Below are positions 1 to 7,503 of a DNA stretch of 11,875 bases, piece after piece. Below the pieces are notes generated by a model. The model did not search any database. It worked only from the letters and a program-made list of their open reading frames with translations, and was not told the DNA's origin. The position numbers and the translations under genes were made by a program. Position 1 is the first letter of the stretch. Each line of letters opens with the position of its first letter. Origin of the DNA: an uncultured Prevotella sp. (GTDB taxonomy: Bacteria; Bacteroidota; Bacteroidia; Bacteroidales; Bacteroidaceae); contig USPK01000048.1 in the NCBI GenBank assembly GCA_900556465.1, forward strand, positions 1 to 11,875, read 5' to 3'.

Positions 1-347
1 CGCGCCCAGCGGCGCAGGCTGCCGCTGGCCGGGACGGGGCGGCCCAGGTCGTCCTGGATTTCCTTGAAGATGTTCTGCAACGAGGGCGGGAACGGCACGC
101 CGTCGGCCACGGAAAAGCAGAGCCCTTCGGCTTGCCCGGCCTCGTGGTAGGGGTCCTGCCCGATGATGACGACTTTCACGCGGTCGAAGGGGCAGAGGTC
201 GAAGGCCGCGAAGATTTGCGGCCCGGGCGGGTAGCAGGGGCCGGCGTGATACTCGGCGCGGACAAAGTCCGTCAGTTGGGAAAAATAGGGGGCGTCGAAC
301 TCACTCTGGAGCCGGGCGCGCCACGTGGCGTCTATCTTGACATTCAT
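1..347 (-). CDS. ung: Uracil-DNA glycosylase, family 1 (partial, C-terminus outside window)
   Basis: This cytoplasmic base-excision repair enzyme removes uracil from DNA after cytosine deamination or dUMP misincorporation. The ATG at 345-347 opens a frame that runs without a stop to the left edge, giving about 115 residues, roughly the first half of a family that is usually about 220 residues. The water-activating loop GQDPYH is present at residues 63-68, with the catalytic aspartate D65. It is followed by the GQAEGLCFSV and PPSLQNIFKEI segments typical of the family (the pro-rich loop that compresses the DNA backbone). The second signature (HPSPLS) lies beyond the edge. The gene follows the GH2 gene by 90 bp on the same strand, with a strong hairpin between them, so it may be transcribed separately. 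I see neither a clear Shine-Dalgarno sequence nor a TAnnTTTG box in front of it. The identification is firm; completeness of the gene cannot be judged. Confidence 0.95.
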   Translation of the reverse strand, partial: MNVKIDATWRARLQSEFDAPYFSQLTDFVRAEYHAGPCYPPGPQIFAAFDLCPFDRVKVVIIGQDPYHEAGQAEGLCFSVADGVPFPPSLQNIFKEIQDDLGRPVPASGSLRRWA

Positions 348-366
348 AATGGCGGAGTTGAAATGA

Positions 367-396
367 CGGCCGCCCCGGACGGTGCCGGAGCGGCCG
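367..396 (-). terminator. GC-rich 12-bp hairpin between the GH2 gene and ung
   Basis: Arms 367-378 and 385-396 pair over 12 bp with one G-T wobble around a 6-nt loop (379-384). It lies about 40 bp past the GH2 stop codon and about 20 bp before the ung start. No T run follows on the minus strand (the next bases read TCATTT), so it is not a textbook intrinsic terminator. It could weaken read-through, protect the 3' end of the upstream mRNA, or affect ung translation. The structure is seen directly; the function is inferred. Confidence 0.5.
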
Positions 397-437
397 GTAG
401 GGGAATGGAGGGGAGAGGGCGGAGCGGAGCCGCGGCG

Positions 438-2504
438 TCAGTGGAGCTGCCACGTGACGGTGTCGGACAGGCGCGTGCGCCCGTTGCGGCCCGTGGCCTC
501 AATGCGGTTGTCGCCGCGGTCCAGGGCGACGTTGCGGAAGGTGCAGCACTTCACGGCGTCGGGCTTGAGGGTGCCCACCTTGCGCCCGTTGAGCGTGAGC
601 GTCACTTCCTCGCAGTTGGAGAAGACGCGGATGTCCGTCACGGCGCGGCTACGGTCCGTGGTGCGGTGGCCTTCGATGTAGACCATCGGCTCGGGGTTCC
701 AGTTGGCTTTGTAAAAGAAGAAGGCGTCCTTGCGCGTTTTCCGGTCGTGCGTGACGAGGCCCTTGTCGTTGATGCCCGGGCGGTCGCCCTCCGTGCGGTG
801 GGCGGCGCCGAAGTCGAACATGTTCCAGACGAACGTGCCCCAGACGAACGGCCGCTGTTGGATGATTTCCCAGTTGCGCACGTGGTACTCTGTCTGCCAG
901 TTCTCGGGATGCCACCAGCTGTCGGCGGCCGGTTGCTTAAGCGAGTCTTGCTGGTGATAGATGCTGGCGCCGGCGCCGTACTCGCTGATGCCGATGCGCA
1001 GGTCGGGGTATTGGCGGTGCGTCTGGTCGAGCCACGTGGCGAGCGTGGACGGGGAGGCGCCGTACCAGCCGTCGTAGCGGTTCCAGGCGATGAGGTCGGT
1101 GATGAAGTTGAGGGCACCGCCCTGGTTGCTGGCCGAGGTGGTGAGGCGCGTGGAGTCCTCGGCGTGGGCCAGGCGGTTGAGTTCCTTGACGTATTCCACG
1201 GGATTGTCGCCCTGCTCCTTGAGTTCGTTGAACAGTCCCCAGCAGACGATGGCGGGATGATTGTAGTGCTGGCGGATGAGCTCCTTGAGCTGTTCGCGGC
1301 CATTGGCGCGGAAGGAGGGCTGGTCCACGAAGCCCTTGTCGGCATAACCGCCCGGTCCGACGAACGGTATTTCGGCCCAGGTGACGATACCGTTGCGGTC
1401 CATCAGGTCGTAGATGGCCGTGGCCTGCGGGTAGTGGGCCAGGCGGACGGCGTTGACGCCCATCTCGCGCATCAGGGCGACGTCCTCGCGGTGGTGTTCC
1501 GGCCGCAGGGCATTGCCCACTTCGGCGCGCTCCTGGTGGCGGCAGACGCCGTGGAGCGGCAGGTGACGGCCGTTGAGGAAGAAGCCCTGGTCGGGGTCGA
1601 CGCGGAAGAAGCGGAGGCCCAGGGGCTGCTCCACGCGGTCGGTCTCCTCGCCGTCGACGCTGAGGGTCGTCACGACGCGGTAGAGGAACGGGTCGCGCGT
1701 GCCGTCCCAGAGGTGGGGCTGCTCCAGACGGAGGGGCAGCTCGGCGGCATAGGTCGTGGCGCCGGCCGGGATGCTCACCTCGCGCGAGGCGGTGCGGACG
1801 GTGCGGTCGCCGTCGAGCACGCTGACGGTGAGCGTGGCGGTGCGGTCGGCCGGGGCGGCATTGGCCAGGACAACGCGGGCGCGCACCGTGGCGGATTCGG
1901 CGCTGACGTCCTCCTGCGTCAGGTAGACGCCGGGCGAGGCGTAGTCGAGCGGCGAGATGCAGACTTCGTCCGTCATCAGGAGGTGGACGTCGCGGTAGAG
2001 GCCGCCGTAGAAGTTGAAGTCGCCCACGAGCGGCATGACGTCGAGCTGCTCGCCATTGTTGACGCGCACAAGGAGCTGGTTGTCGGCCCCGTACTTGACG
2101 CGGTCGGTGATTTCAAAGACAAAAGCACCGTAGCCGCCGCGGTGCTCGCCGACGTGGCGGCCGTTGACGAAGAGGTTCGTCACGCAGTTGGCCCCTTCGA
2201 AGCGCAGGAAGAGGCGGCGCCCCTTCCACTCGGGCCGCACGTACAGGTTCTTCACGTAGTTGCCGATGCCCCGCTTGTAGTCCGTCTTTCCGCTGAGGGC
2301 GTCGCGGGCGTTCCAGGTGTGGGGCAGGTCGACCCGTTCGGCCGAATTGCGGTCTACCTGGTGGGAGAAGCGGAACTGCCAGTTGTGGTTGATGAGACTG
2401 TCGCTGCGGTCGGCGCGGGCCGGCGCAGGCAACAAAAAGACAGAGAGCAAACCGGCCAGGCCGGCTGCTCTCTTGAATAAGGTAGTGATGGAACAGGTTT
2501 CCAT
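438..2504 (-). CDS. Secreted glycoside hydrolase family 2 enzyme, beta-glucuronidase/beta-galactosidase type
   Basis: This is a retaining exo-glycosidase of 688 residues that would release a terminal beta-linked sugar. An N-terminal signal peptide (KR at 11-12, hydrophobic 13-27, likely cleavage after A31) without a lipobox points to periplasm or secretion. Domain order: GH2 sugar-binding domain (about 38-178, with GDFNFYGGLYRDV), Ig-like middle domain (about 180-295), TIM barrel (about 296-600), and a DUF4982-like beta domain (about 610-688, with VFSNCEEVTLTLNG). The acid/base is E427 in WGLFNE and the nucleophile is E508 in ISEYG. The pocket also has NRYDGWY (Y481) and R575-x3-N579-x-K581, which match the E. 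coli beta-glucuronidase positions I remember, including the NxK carboxylate-binding motif. Many relatives are nevertheless labelled beta-galactosidase, so the substrate is open. The gene lies 36 bp downstream of speA on the same strand and probably shares its transcript; no SusC/SusD-type partner is in view. Confidence 0.88.
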   Translation of the reverse strand: METCSITTLFKRAAGLAGLLSVFLLPAPARADRSDSLINHNWQFRFSHQVDRNSAERVDLPHTWNARDALSGKTDYKRGIGNYVKNLYVRPEWKGRRLFLRFEGANCVTNLFVNGRHVGEHRGGYGAFVFEITDRVKYGADNQLLVRVNNGEQLDVMPLVGDFNFYGGLYRDVHLLMTDEVCISPLDYASPGVYLTQEDVSAESATVRARVVLANAAPADRTATLTVSVLDGDRTVRTASREVSIPAGATTYAAELPLRLEQPHLWDGTRDPFLYRVVTTLSVDGEETDRVEQPLGLRFFRVDPDQGFFLNGRHLPLHGVCRHQERAEVGNALRPEHHREDVALMREMGVNAVRLAHYPQATAIYDLMDRNGIVTWAEIPFVGPGGYADKGFVDQPSFRANGREQLKELIRQHYNHPAIVCWGLFNELKEQGDNPVEYVKELNRLAHAEDSTRLTTSASNQGGALNFITDLIAWNRYDGWYGASPSTLATWLDQTHRQYPDLRIGISEYGAGASIYHQQDSLKQPAADSWWHPENWQTEYHVRNWEIIQQRPFVWGTFVWNMFDFGAAHRTEGDRPGINDKGLVTHDRKTRKDAFFFYKANWNPEPMVYIEGHRTTDRSRAVTDIRVFSNCEEVTLTLNGRKVGTLKPDAVKCCTFRNVALDRGDNRIEATGRNGRTRLSDTVTWQLH

Positions 2505-2540
2505 AGTGGTGAACGGGTAGTGGATGGTTGTGGTTTTGAG

Positions 2541-4433
2541 TTACTCTAAGTACGTGTAGCCGTAGAGGCCGGAGCGGTAGTTGGAGATAAACTCCTTGCC
2601 CTCTTCGACCGTGATGCGGCCTTCCTTGACGGCCTTGCTGACCCACGTCTCGAGGAGGCGGACCAAGTGCTTCGGGTCGTACTGCACGTACTCCAGGACG
2701 TCGGCCACCGTCTCGCCGTCGATGGTCTTGTCGATGCTGTAGCCTTCCTCGTCGACCGTGATGTGTACGGCGTTGGTGTCGCCGAAGAGGTTGTGCATGT
2801 TGCCCATGATTTCCTGATAGGCACCGACGAGGAACACGCCGATGTAGTAGTGCTCGCCAGGCTGGATGGCGTGGAGGGGCAGGTAGGTGGTCTGCTGGTT
2901 CTGATTGACGTAGGTCGTGATTTTACCGTCGGAGTCGCACGTGATGTCCTGCAACGTGGCCGAGCGCGTGGGCTTCTCGTCCAGGCGCGAGATGGGCATG
3001 ATGGGGAACAACTGGTCGACGCCCCAGGAATCGGGGAGCGACTGGAAGAGAGAGAAGTTGCAGAAATACTTCTCGGCCATCATGCGGTCGAGCTTACGCA
3101 ATTCGTCGGGAACGTGCTTCTGGTGGTGAACCAGCTCGGCTATCTCGCTGGAGATGCTCCAGTAGAGGCTTTCGATCTGTGCCCGCGTGCGGAGGTCGAT
3201 AATGCCGTGTCGGAAAAGGTCGAGGGCCTCTTCGCGGATGTCCTCGGCGTCGTGCCAGTCCTCCAGCATGGAGCGCGGCGAGAGTTTGTCCCAGATTTCG
3301 GACAGGTCCTTGACGAGCTGATGGTCGTTCTCGGCCGGCTCGAAGTCCTCGGGCATGTGGGGCACGCTGACACTCTCCATGACGTCGACAATGAGGACGG
3401 CGTGGTGGGCGGTAAGCGAGCGGCCGCCTTCGGTAATGATGTTGGGGTGGGGGATGCCGTTCTTGTTGGCGGCGTCTACGAGGGTGTAGACGCAGTCGTT
3501 GACATATTCCTGGATGCTGTAGTTGACGGAGCTCTCGGAGTTGGACGAGCGGGTGCCGTCGTAGTCGACGCCGAGGCCGCCGCCGCAGTCGACGAACTTG
3601 ATGTTGAAGCCGAGCTGGTGGAGCTGGACGTAGAACTGCGCCGCCTCGCGCAGGGCGGTGGAGATGCGGCGGATTTTGGAAATCTGGGAACCGATGTGGA
3701 AGTGGATGAGGGAGAGGCATTCGTGCATGCCCATCTCGTCGAGCATCTTGAGGGCCTGGAGCAGTTCGGTGGAGTTGAGTCCGAACTTGGAGGCATCGCC
3801 GCCGCTCTCTTCCCATTTGCCTGCCCCGCTGGAGGCGAGTTTGATGCGGATGCCGAGGTTGGGGCGCACGCCGAGCTTTTGGGCGGTGCGCGCGATGATT
3901 TGCAGCTCGGGCAACTTCTCGATGACCAGGAAGATGCGCTTGCCCATCTTCTGGGCCAACAGGGCCAGCTCGATGAAGTTCTGGTCCTTGTGTCCGTTGC
4001 AGATGATGAGGCTGTCGGAGTCCATGTTGGTGGCGAGCACGGCGTGGAGTTCGGGCTTGGAGCCGGCTTCGAGGCCCAGGTTGAACTTTTTGCCGTGGCT
4101 GATGATTTCTTCCACCACGGGACGCATCTGGTTGACTTTGATGGGATAGATGATGAAGTGCTCGGCCTGGAAGTCGTAGGCCTTCTCGGCCCGGGCAAAG
4201 CATTCGGCGGTTTTCTCGATGCGGTTGTCGAGGATGTCGGGGAAACGCAGCAACATGGGGGCGGTGATGTCGCGGGCGTAGAGTTCGTCGACCACTTCTT
4301 TGAGGTCTACGCGAATCCCGTCTTTCCGGGGAGACACGTAGGCATGACCTTTTTCGTTAATACCGAAGTAGTTGACGCCCCACCCCTTGATGTTGTAGAG
4401 CTCCTCGGAATCTTCAATTCTCCATTTTCTCAT
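2541..4433 (-). CDS. speA: Biosynthetic arginine decarboxylase (PLP-dependent)
   Basis: The enzyme converts L-arginine to agmatine and CO2, the first step of the agmatine/N-carbamoylputrescine route to putrescine and spermidine. It is cytoplasmic. At 630 residues it is close to the usual length of the long SpeA form (E. coli about 658). It has the alanine-racemase-fold barrel with the PLP Schiff-base lysine K99 in YPIKVNQ, the HFHIGSQ motif at 244-250, the glycine-rich GGGLGVDYD loop from 284, EGGR (335-338) for PLP phosphate binding, and the C-terminal catalytic cysteine C499 in DITCDSDG. The family insertion between the domains (about 365-455) is intact. The start codon overlaps the aroK stop by 4 bp (ATGA, 4430-4433), which suggests translational coupling. 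The GH2 gene starts 36 bp downstream. No promoter box is visible in front, consistent with transcription from the topA promoter. The call is firm. Confidence 0.96.
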   Translation of the reverse strand: MRKWRIEDSEELYNIKGWGVNYFGINEKGHAYVSPRKDGIRVDLKEVVDELYARDITAPMLLRFPDILDNRIEKTAECFARAEKAYDFQAEHFIIYPIKVNQMRPVVEEIISHGKKFNLGLEAGSKPELHAVLATNMDSDSLIICNGHKDQNFIELALLAQKMGKRIFLVIEKLPELQIIARTAQKLGVRPNLGIRIKLASSGAGKWEESGGDASKFGLNSTELLQALKMLDEMGMHECLSLIHFHIGSQISKIRRISTALREAAQFYVQLHQLGFNIKFVDCGGGLGVDYDGTRSSNSESSVNYSIQEYVNDCVYTLVDAANKNGIPHPNIITEGGRSLTAHHAVLIVDVMESVSVPHMPEDFEPAENDHQLVKDLSEIWDKLSPRSMLEDWHDAEDIREEALDLFRHGIIDLRTRAQIESLYWSISSEIAELVHHQKHVPDELRKLDRMMAEKYFCNFSLFQSLPDSWGVDQLFPIMPISRLDEKPTRSATLQDITCDSDGKITTYVNQNQQTTYLPLHAIQPGEHYYIGVFLVGAYQEIMGNMHNLFGDTNAVHITVDEEGYSIDKTIDGETVADVLEYVQYDPKHLVRLLETWVSKAVKEGRITVEEGKEFISNYRSGLYGYTYLE

Positions 4434-5008
4434 TGGCTGTCGGCTTGAGGCGGAGGGACGGCGTGCTGGGAGCCGGCCATTCCCTGGCCTATGGTTTTCG
4501 TGATTAGGGTTACTATGTCTTTGATCTTATCGAAAGAGTCGAGGACGTTGATGTCGATGACGTGCTGGGCCTTTTCGTAGTAGGGGCTGCGCAGGGTGAG
4601 CTGTTCCTCGATGTATTGGCGCAGTTCCTCGCTGCTTTTCCCCTTGAGCAGGGGGCGTTCGCCGCGGCTCATGGCTACGTGCTGGCAGAGCGTGGCGGTG
4701 GAGGCTTTGAGGTAGATGGTTTCGGCTACGGAGTTCATGTAGTCCATGTTGTCGAAGAAGCAGGGCGTCCCGCCGCCGCAGGCCAGGACGACGTTCTCGA
4801 ACTCGGCTACCTCGTGGAGCATGCGGCGCTCGAGGCTGCGGAAATGGGCCTCTCCGTCCTCGGCAAATATCTGGGGCACTTTCTTATGGAAGCGCTCCTC
4901 GATGTACCAGTCCAGGTCGTAGAAGGAGCGGCCCAGAGACTTGGCGAGGGATTTGCCGACCGTGGTCTTGCCGGCACACATGTAGCCGATGAGGATGATG
5001 CACTTCAT
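4430..5008 (-). CDS. aroK: Shikimate kinase
   Basis: This cytoplasmic enzyme phosphorylates shikimate at the 3-hydroxyl with ATP, the fifth step of chorismate and aromatic amino-acid synthesis. At 192 residues it is slightly longer than the usual 170-175. The Walker A motif GYMCAGKTT is at residues 8-16 (K14, T15). The shikimate-binding residues are D33 in the DLD segment, R57 in FRSLE, and the GGG triplet at 78-80 of ACGGGTP. The lid carries RGERPLL (R118), and R140 lies in the LRSPYYEKA segment. The last 19 or so residues (GQGMAGSQHAVPPPQADSQ) form a proline/glutamine-rich tail outside the kinase fold, and its end overlaps the speA start. The gene starts 27 bp after the topA stop on the same strand, so topA, aroK and speA look like one operon. 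No Shine-Dalgarno sequence is evident before the ATG. Confidence 0.95.
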   Translation of the reverse strand: MKCIILIGYMCAGKTTVGKSLAKSLGRSFYDLDWYIEERFHKKVPQIFAEDGEAHFRSLERRMLHEVAEFENVVLACGGGTPCFFDNMDYMNSVAETIYLKASTATLCQHVAMSRGERPLLKGKSSEELRQYIEEQLTLRSPYYEKAQHVIDINVLDSFDKIKDIVTLITKTIGQGMAGSQHAVPPPQADSQ

Positions 5009-5035
5009 GATGTAGGCTGATGGCGGGTGGATGGG

Positions 5036-7369
5036 TCAGACTTTGGCCTTACGCTGTCGGGCGCGGGCGGGCTTCTTGCTGTCGTTCGCGATGATTTTCC
5101 GGCATTGCTCGAGGGTCAGCTCGGCTGCGTGCGCGGCCTGTTCCTTGGGAATCTTGTAGTTTTTTCCGTTGAAAGCGATGTAGGGACCGAAGCGGCCGCT
5201 GCGGACTTCGAGGCCGGGCTCCTCGTCAAATTGCTTGAGATGGCTCTTGGCTTCGCTCTCCCGCTTGGCCTCGATGAGCTCGACGGCGCGCTCGAGGCTG
5301 ACGCTCATGGGGTCTTCGTCCTTGGGTATGGACACGAACTTTTTGTTGTGGAGCACGTAGGGGCCGAAGCGGCCGCTGTTGATGACGACGGGGAGACCTT
5401 CAAACTCGCCTACGGTGCGGGGCAGCTTGAACAGTTCCAGCGCCTCGTCGAGCGTAATGGTGCTGATGCTCTGACCGCGGGCCAGAGTGGCGAAACGGGG
5501 TTTCTCTTCATCGTCCGACGTGCCGATTTGTGCCATCGGTCCGTAGCGGCCTATCTTGACCAGGACCACTTTTCCGGAGACAGGGTCCGTGCCCAGTTCG
5601 CGTTCGCCCACCTTGTGCTCGGACTTTTCGGCGAGCGTGCGCTCCACTTCTGGCTCGAAGCTGTCGTAGAACTGGCGGATGAGCGACGTCCAGTCTTTCT
5701 GCCCCTCGGCGACGGCGTCAAAGTCCTTCTCGACGTTGGCCGTGAAGTTGTAGTCCATGATTTCGGGGAAGTTGGCCAGCAGGAAGTCGTTGACGACGGT
5801 GCCGATGTCGGTCGGGAGCAGTTTCCCCTTGTCGGCGCCGGCCGTTTCCTCTTTCGTAGTGTCCTGCAGGCGGTCTCCGTCGAGGGAGATCACGTTGTAG
5901 GTGCGCTTGTGGCCGGGCTTATCGCCCTTGACCACATATTCCCGTTGCTGGATGGTGGAGATAGTCGGCGCGTAGGTGGACGGACGGCCTATGCCCAGTT
6001 CCTCCATCTTGTGGACGAGCGAGGCCTCGGTGTAGCGGGGCGGCTGCTGGCTGAAGCGCTGCTGCGCCGTGATGTGGAGGCGCTGCGGGTGTTCGCCTTC
6101 CTGCATGGCCGGGAGCAGGCGGTCTTCGCTCTCGTTCTCGCTCTCCGCGTCGGTGCTTTCCCGATAGACTTTCAGGAAACCGTCGAACTTGATGACTTCG
6201 CCCGTGGCGACGAAGAGTTCGTTGCGTCCCGAGATGCTGATGCAGGCCGTGGTGCGCTCCAGTTGTGCGTCGGCCATCTGGCAGGCGACGGTGCGCTTCC
6301 AGATGAGTTCGTAGAGACGGCGTTCCTGTTGCGTGCCGCTGATGCTCTCGCGGCGCATGTCGGTGGGGCGGATGGCCTCGTGGGCTTCCTGTGCCCCCTT
6401 GGCGTGGGTGTGGAAGACGCGGCGCTGGTGGTAGGCCTCACCCATGCGTTCGGCAATCAGCGGGCCGCAGGCGTTGAGGCACAGCGTGGAGAGGTTCATC
6501 GAGTCGGTACGCATGTAGGTGATGCGGCCCGCCTCGTAGAGGCTTTGGGCTATACGCATGGTCAGCGCGACGGGGAAGCCGAGCTTGCGCGCCGCTTCCT
6601 GCTGGAGCGTGGACGTTGTGAACGGCGGGGCCGGCGTGCGGCGCGTGGGGCGTGTCGTAATGGAGGAGACGGTGAACGTAGCGCCGCGGCAACTTTCCAG
6701 AAAGGCCTGGGCCTCTTCCTTGGTCTTGAAGCGCGTATTGAGTTCGGCCTTGAGTTCCGGATGTCCTTCGGATGGAAGCCGGAAAGTGGCTGTCACGCGG
6801 TAGGCTGCTTCGCTTTTGAAGGCCTCTATTTCGCGTTCCCGCTCCACGATGAGGCGGACGGCCACACTCTGTACGCGGCCGGCCGAAAGGCTGGGGCGCA
6901 CCTTGCGCCACAGGATGGGCGAGAGCTTGAAGCCGACCAGACGGTCGAGCACGCGGCGGGCTTGCTGCGCGTCGACGAGGTTGAGGTCGATGTGCCGGGG
7001 ATGGGCTATGGCGGACAGGATGGCCGGCTTGGTGATTTCGTGGAAAACGATGCGCCGCGAGTTCTGGGCGTCGAGGCCCAGGACTACGGCCAAGTGCCAG
7101 GAGATGGCTTCTCCCTCGCGGTCTTCATCGGAGGCGAGCCATACGGTCTCTACCTTCTTGGCCTCGGCTTTCAGCTCGTTGACAACGTGGACTTTGTCGG
7201 CAGGTATTTCGTATTCGGGTTGGAAAGTATTTAAGTCAACGCCGAAATTCTTCTTTCTCAAGTCGCGGATATGTCCGAAGCTGGACATGACTTTGTAGTC
7301 CGGTCCGAGAAATTTCTCAATGGTCTTCGCCTTGGCCGGGGATTCGACGATAACCAGATTTGTTTGCAT
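5036..7369 (-). CDS. topA: DNA topoisomerase I (type IA)
   Basis: This enzyme relaxes negative supercoils by passing one strand through a transient 5'-phosphotyrosine break. I place the start at the ATG at 7367-7369, giving 777 residues that begin directly with the Toprim strand (MQTNLVIVESPAKAKT). It is preceded by AAGGAG one base before the ATG and a promoter box about 30 bp upstream. The frame stays open to 7540, but that extension covers the promoter and the neighbouring gene end. Toprim carries E9 and the metal-binding SDEDREGEA run at 80-88 (D81, D83, E85). The catalytic tyrosine is Y285 in ITYMRTDS. The C-terminus has no four-cysteine zinc fingers; it carries three Toprim-C-type repeats marked by GRYGP or GRFGP, then a Lys/Arg-rich tail. 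The gene heads the array topA-aroK-speA-GH2. Confidence 0.96.
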   Translation of the reverse strand: MQTNLVIVESPAKAKTIEKFLGPDYKVMSSFGHIRDLRKKNFGVDLNTFQPEYEIPADKVHVVNELKAEAKKVETVWLASDEDREGEAISWHLAVVLGLDAQNSRRIVFHEITKPAILSAIAHPRHIDLNLVDAQQARRVLDRLVGFKLSPILWRKVRPSLSAGRVQSVAVRLIVEREREIEAFKSEAAYRVTATFRLPSEGHPELKAELNTRFKTKEEAQAFLESCRGATFTVSSITTRPTRRTPAPPFTTSTLQQEAARKLGFPVALTMRIAQSLYEAGRITYMRTDSMNLSTLCLNACGPLIAERMGEAYHQRRVFHTHAKGAQEAHEAIRPTDMRRESISGTQQERRLYELIWKRTVACQMADAQLERTTACISISGRNELFVATGEVIKFDGFLKVYRESTDAESENESEDRLLPAMQEGEHPQRLHITAQQRFSQQPPRYTEASLVHKMEELGIGRPSTYAPTISTIQQREYVVKGDKPGHKRTYNVISLDGDRLQDTTKEETAGADKGKLLPTDIGTVVNDFLLANFPEIMDYNFTANVEKDFDAVAEGQKDWTSLIRQFYDSFEPEVERTLAEKSEHKVGERELGTDPVSGKVVLVKIGRYGPMAQIGTSDDEEKPRFATLARGQSISTITLDEALELFKLPRTVGEFEGLPVVINSGRFGPYVLHNKKFVSIPKDEDPMSVSLERAVELIEAKRESEAKSHLKQFDEEPGLEVRSGRFGPYIAFNGKNYKIPKEQAAHAAELTLEQCRKIIANDSKKPARARQRKAKV

Positions 7370-7401
7370 ACTCCTTATCTGAATGTCTTGTGATTCGCCC
7401 G

Positions 7402-7409
7402 CAAAAGTA
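7402..7409 (-). promoter_or_regulatory. Bacteroidetes -7 promoter element for topA (TACTTTTG)
   Basis: Read on the minus strand, the bases are TACTTTTG, a full match to the Bacteroidetes primary-sigma -7 consensus TAnnTTTG. The predicted transcription start is near 7395, leaving a leader of about 25 nt before the topA ATG. I see no convincing TTTG -33 box at the expected distance; that position falls inside the hairpin of the upstream terminator. The element probably drives topA and the genes behind it. Confidence 0.6.
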
Positions 7410-7411
7410 GG

Positions 7412-7440
7412 AAAAAAAGTGTGCGTGGGGCGGTCCGCAC
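7412..7440 (-). terminator. Intrinsic terminator of the DUF5686 gene
   Basis: On the minus strand, arms GTGCG (7436-7440) and CGCAC (7421-7425) form a 5-bp stem around a 10-nt loop. They are followed by AC and a run of seven T (7412-7418). The stem is short, but the T run is good and the location, about 65 bp past the DUF5686 stop, is right. The T run ends two bases before the topA -7 element. Confidence 0.55.
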
Positions 7441-7462
7441 GGAAAATATTTTGTGACAAGTC

Positions 7463-7496
7463 GCTGCGGGCCGGGCGGAAAGGCCCGGTCGCCAGC
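7463..7496 (-). terminator. GC-rich stem-loop just after the DUF5686 stop codon
   Basis: The perfect 6-bp core CCGGGC (7471-7476) / GCCCGG (7483-7488), with a 6-nt loop, is enclosed by a second pair of 4-bp arms GCTG (7463-7466) / CAGC (7493-7496). It begins about 8 bp after the stop codon at 7504-7506. No T run follows directly, so it probably acts with the second hairpin at 7421-7440, or as a 3'-end stabiliser. The structure is seen; the role is inferred. Confidence 0.45.
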
Positions 7497-7503
7497 CGCG
7501 GGG

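Noticed and set aside
829..850. Short direct repeat CAGACGAACG within the GH2 gene
   Set aside because: It encodes the repeated residues in the FVWGTFVW segment of the barrel, so protein sequence explains it.
132..2480. Very long open frame on the plus strand, opposite ung and the GH2 gene
   Set aside because: Its translation is rich in Ala, Val, Gly, Glu, Asp and Arg, with no recognisable domain. It is the mirror frame of GC-rich codons in two firmly identified genes, a common artefact in GC-rich genomes.
2667..4448. Long plus-strand open frame opposite speA
   Set aside because: Same low-complexity Val/Asp/Gly/Glu composition. The opposite strand encodes a full arginine decarboxylase with all its motifs.
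5027..7234. Long plus-strand open frame opposite topA
   Set aside because: Same artefact; the minus-strand topA has an intact Toprim domain and catalytic tyrosine.
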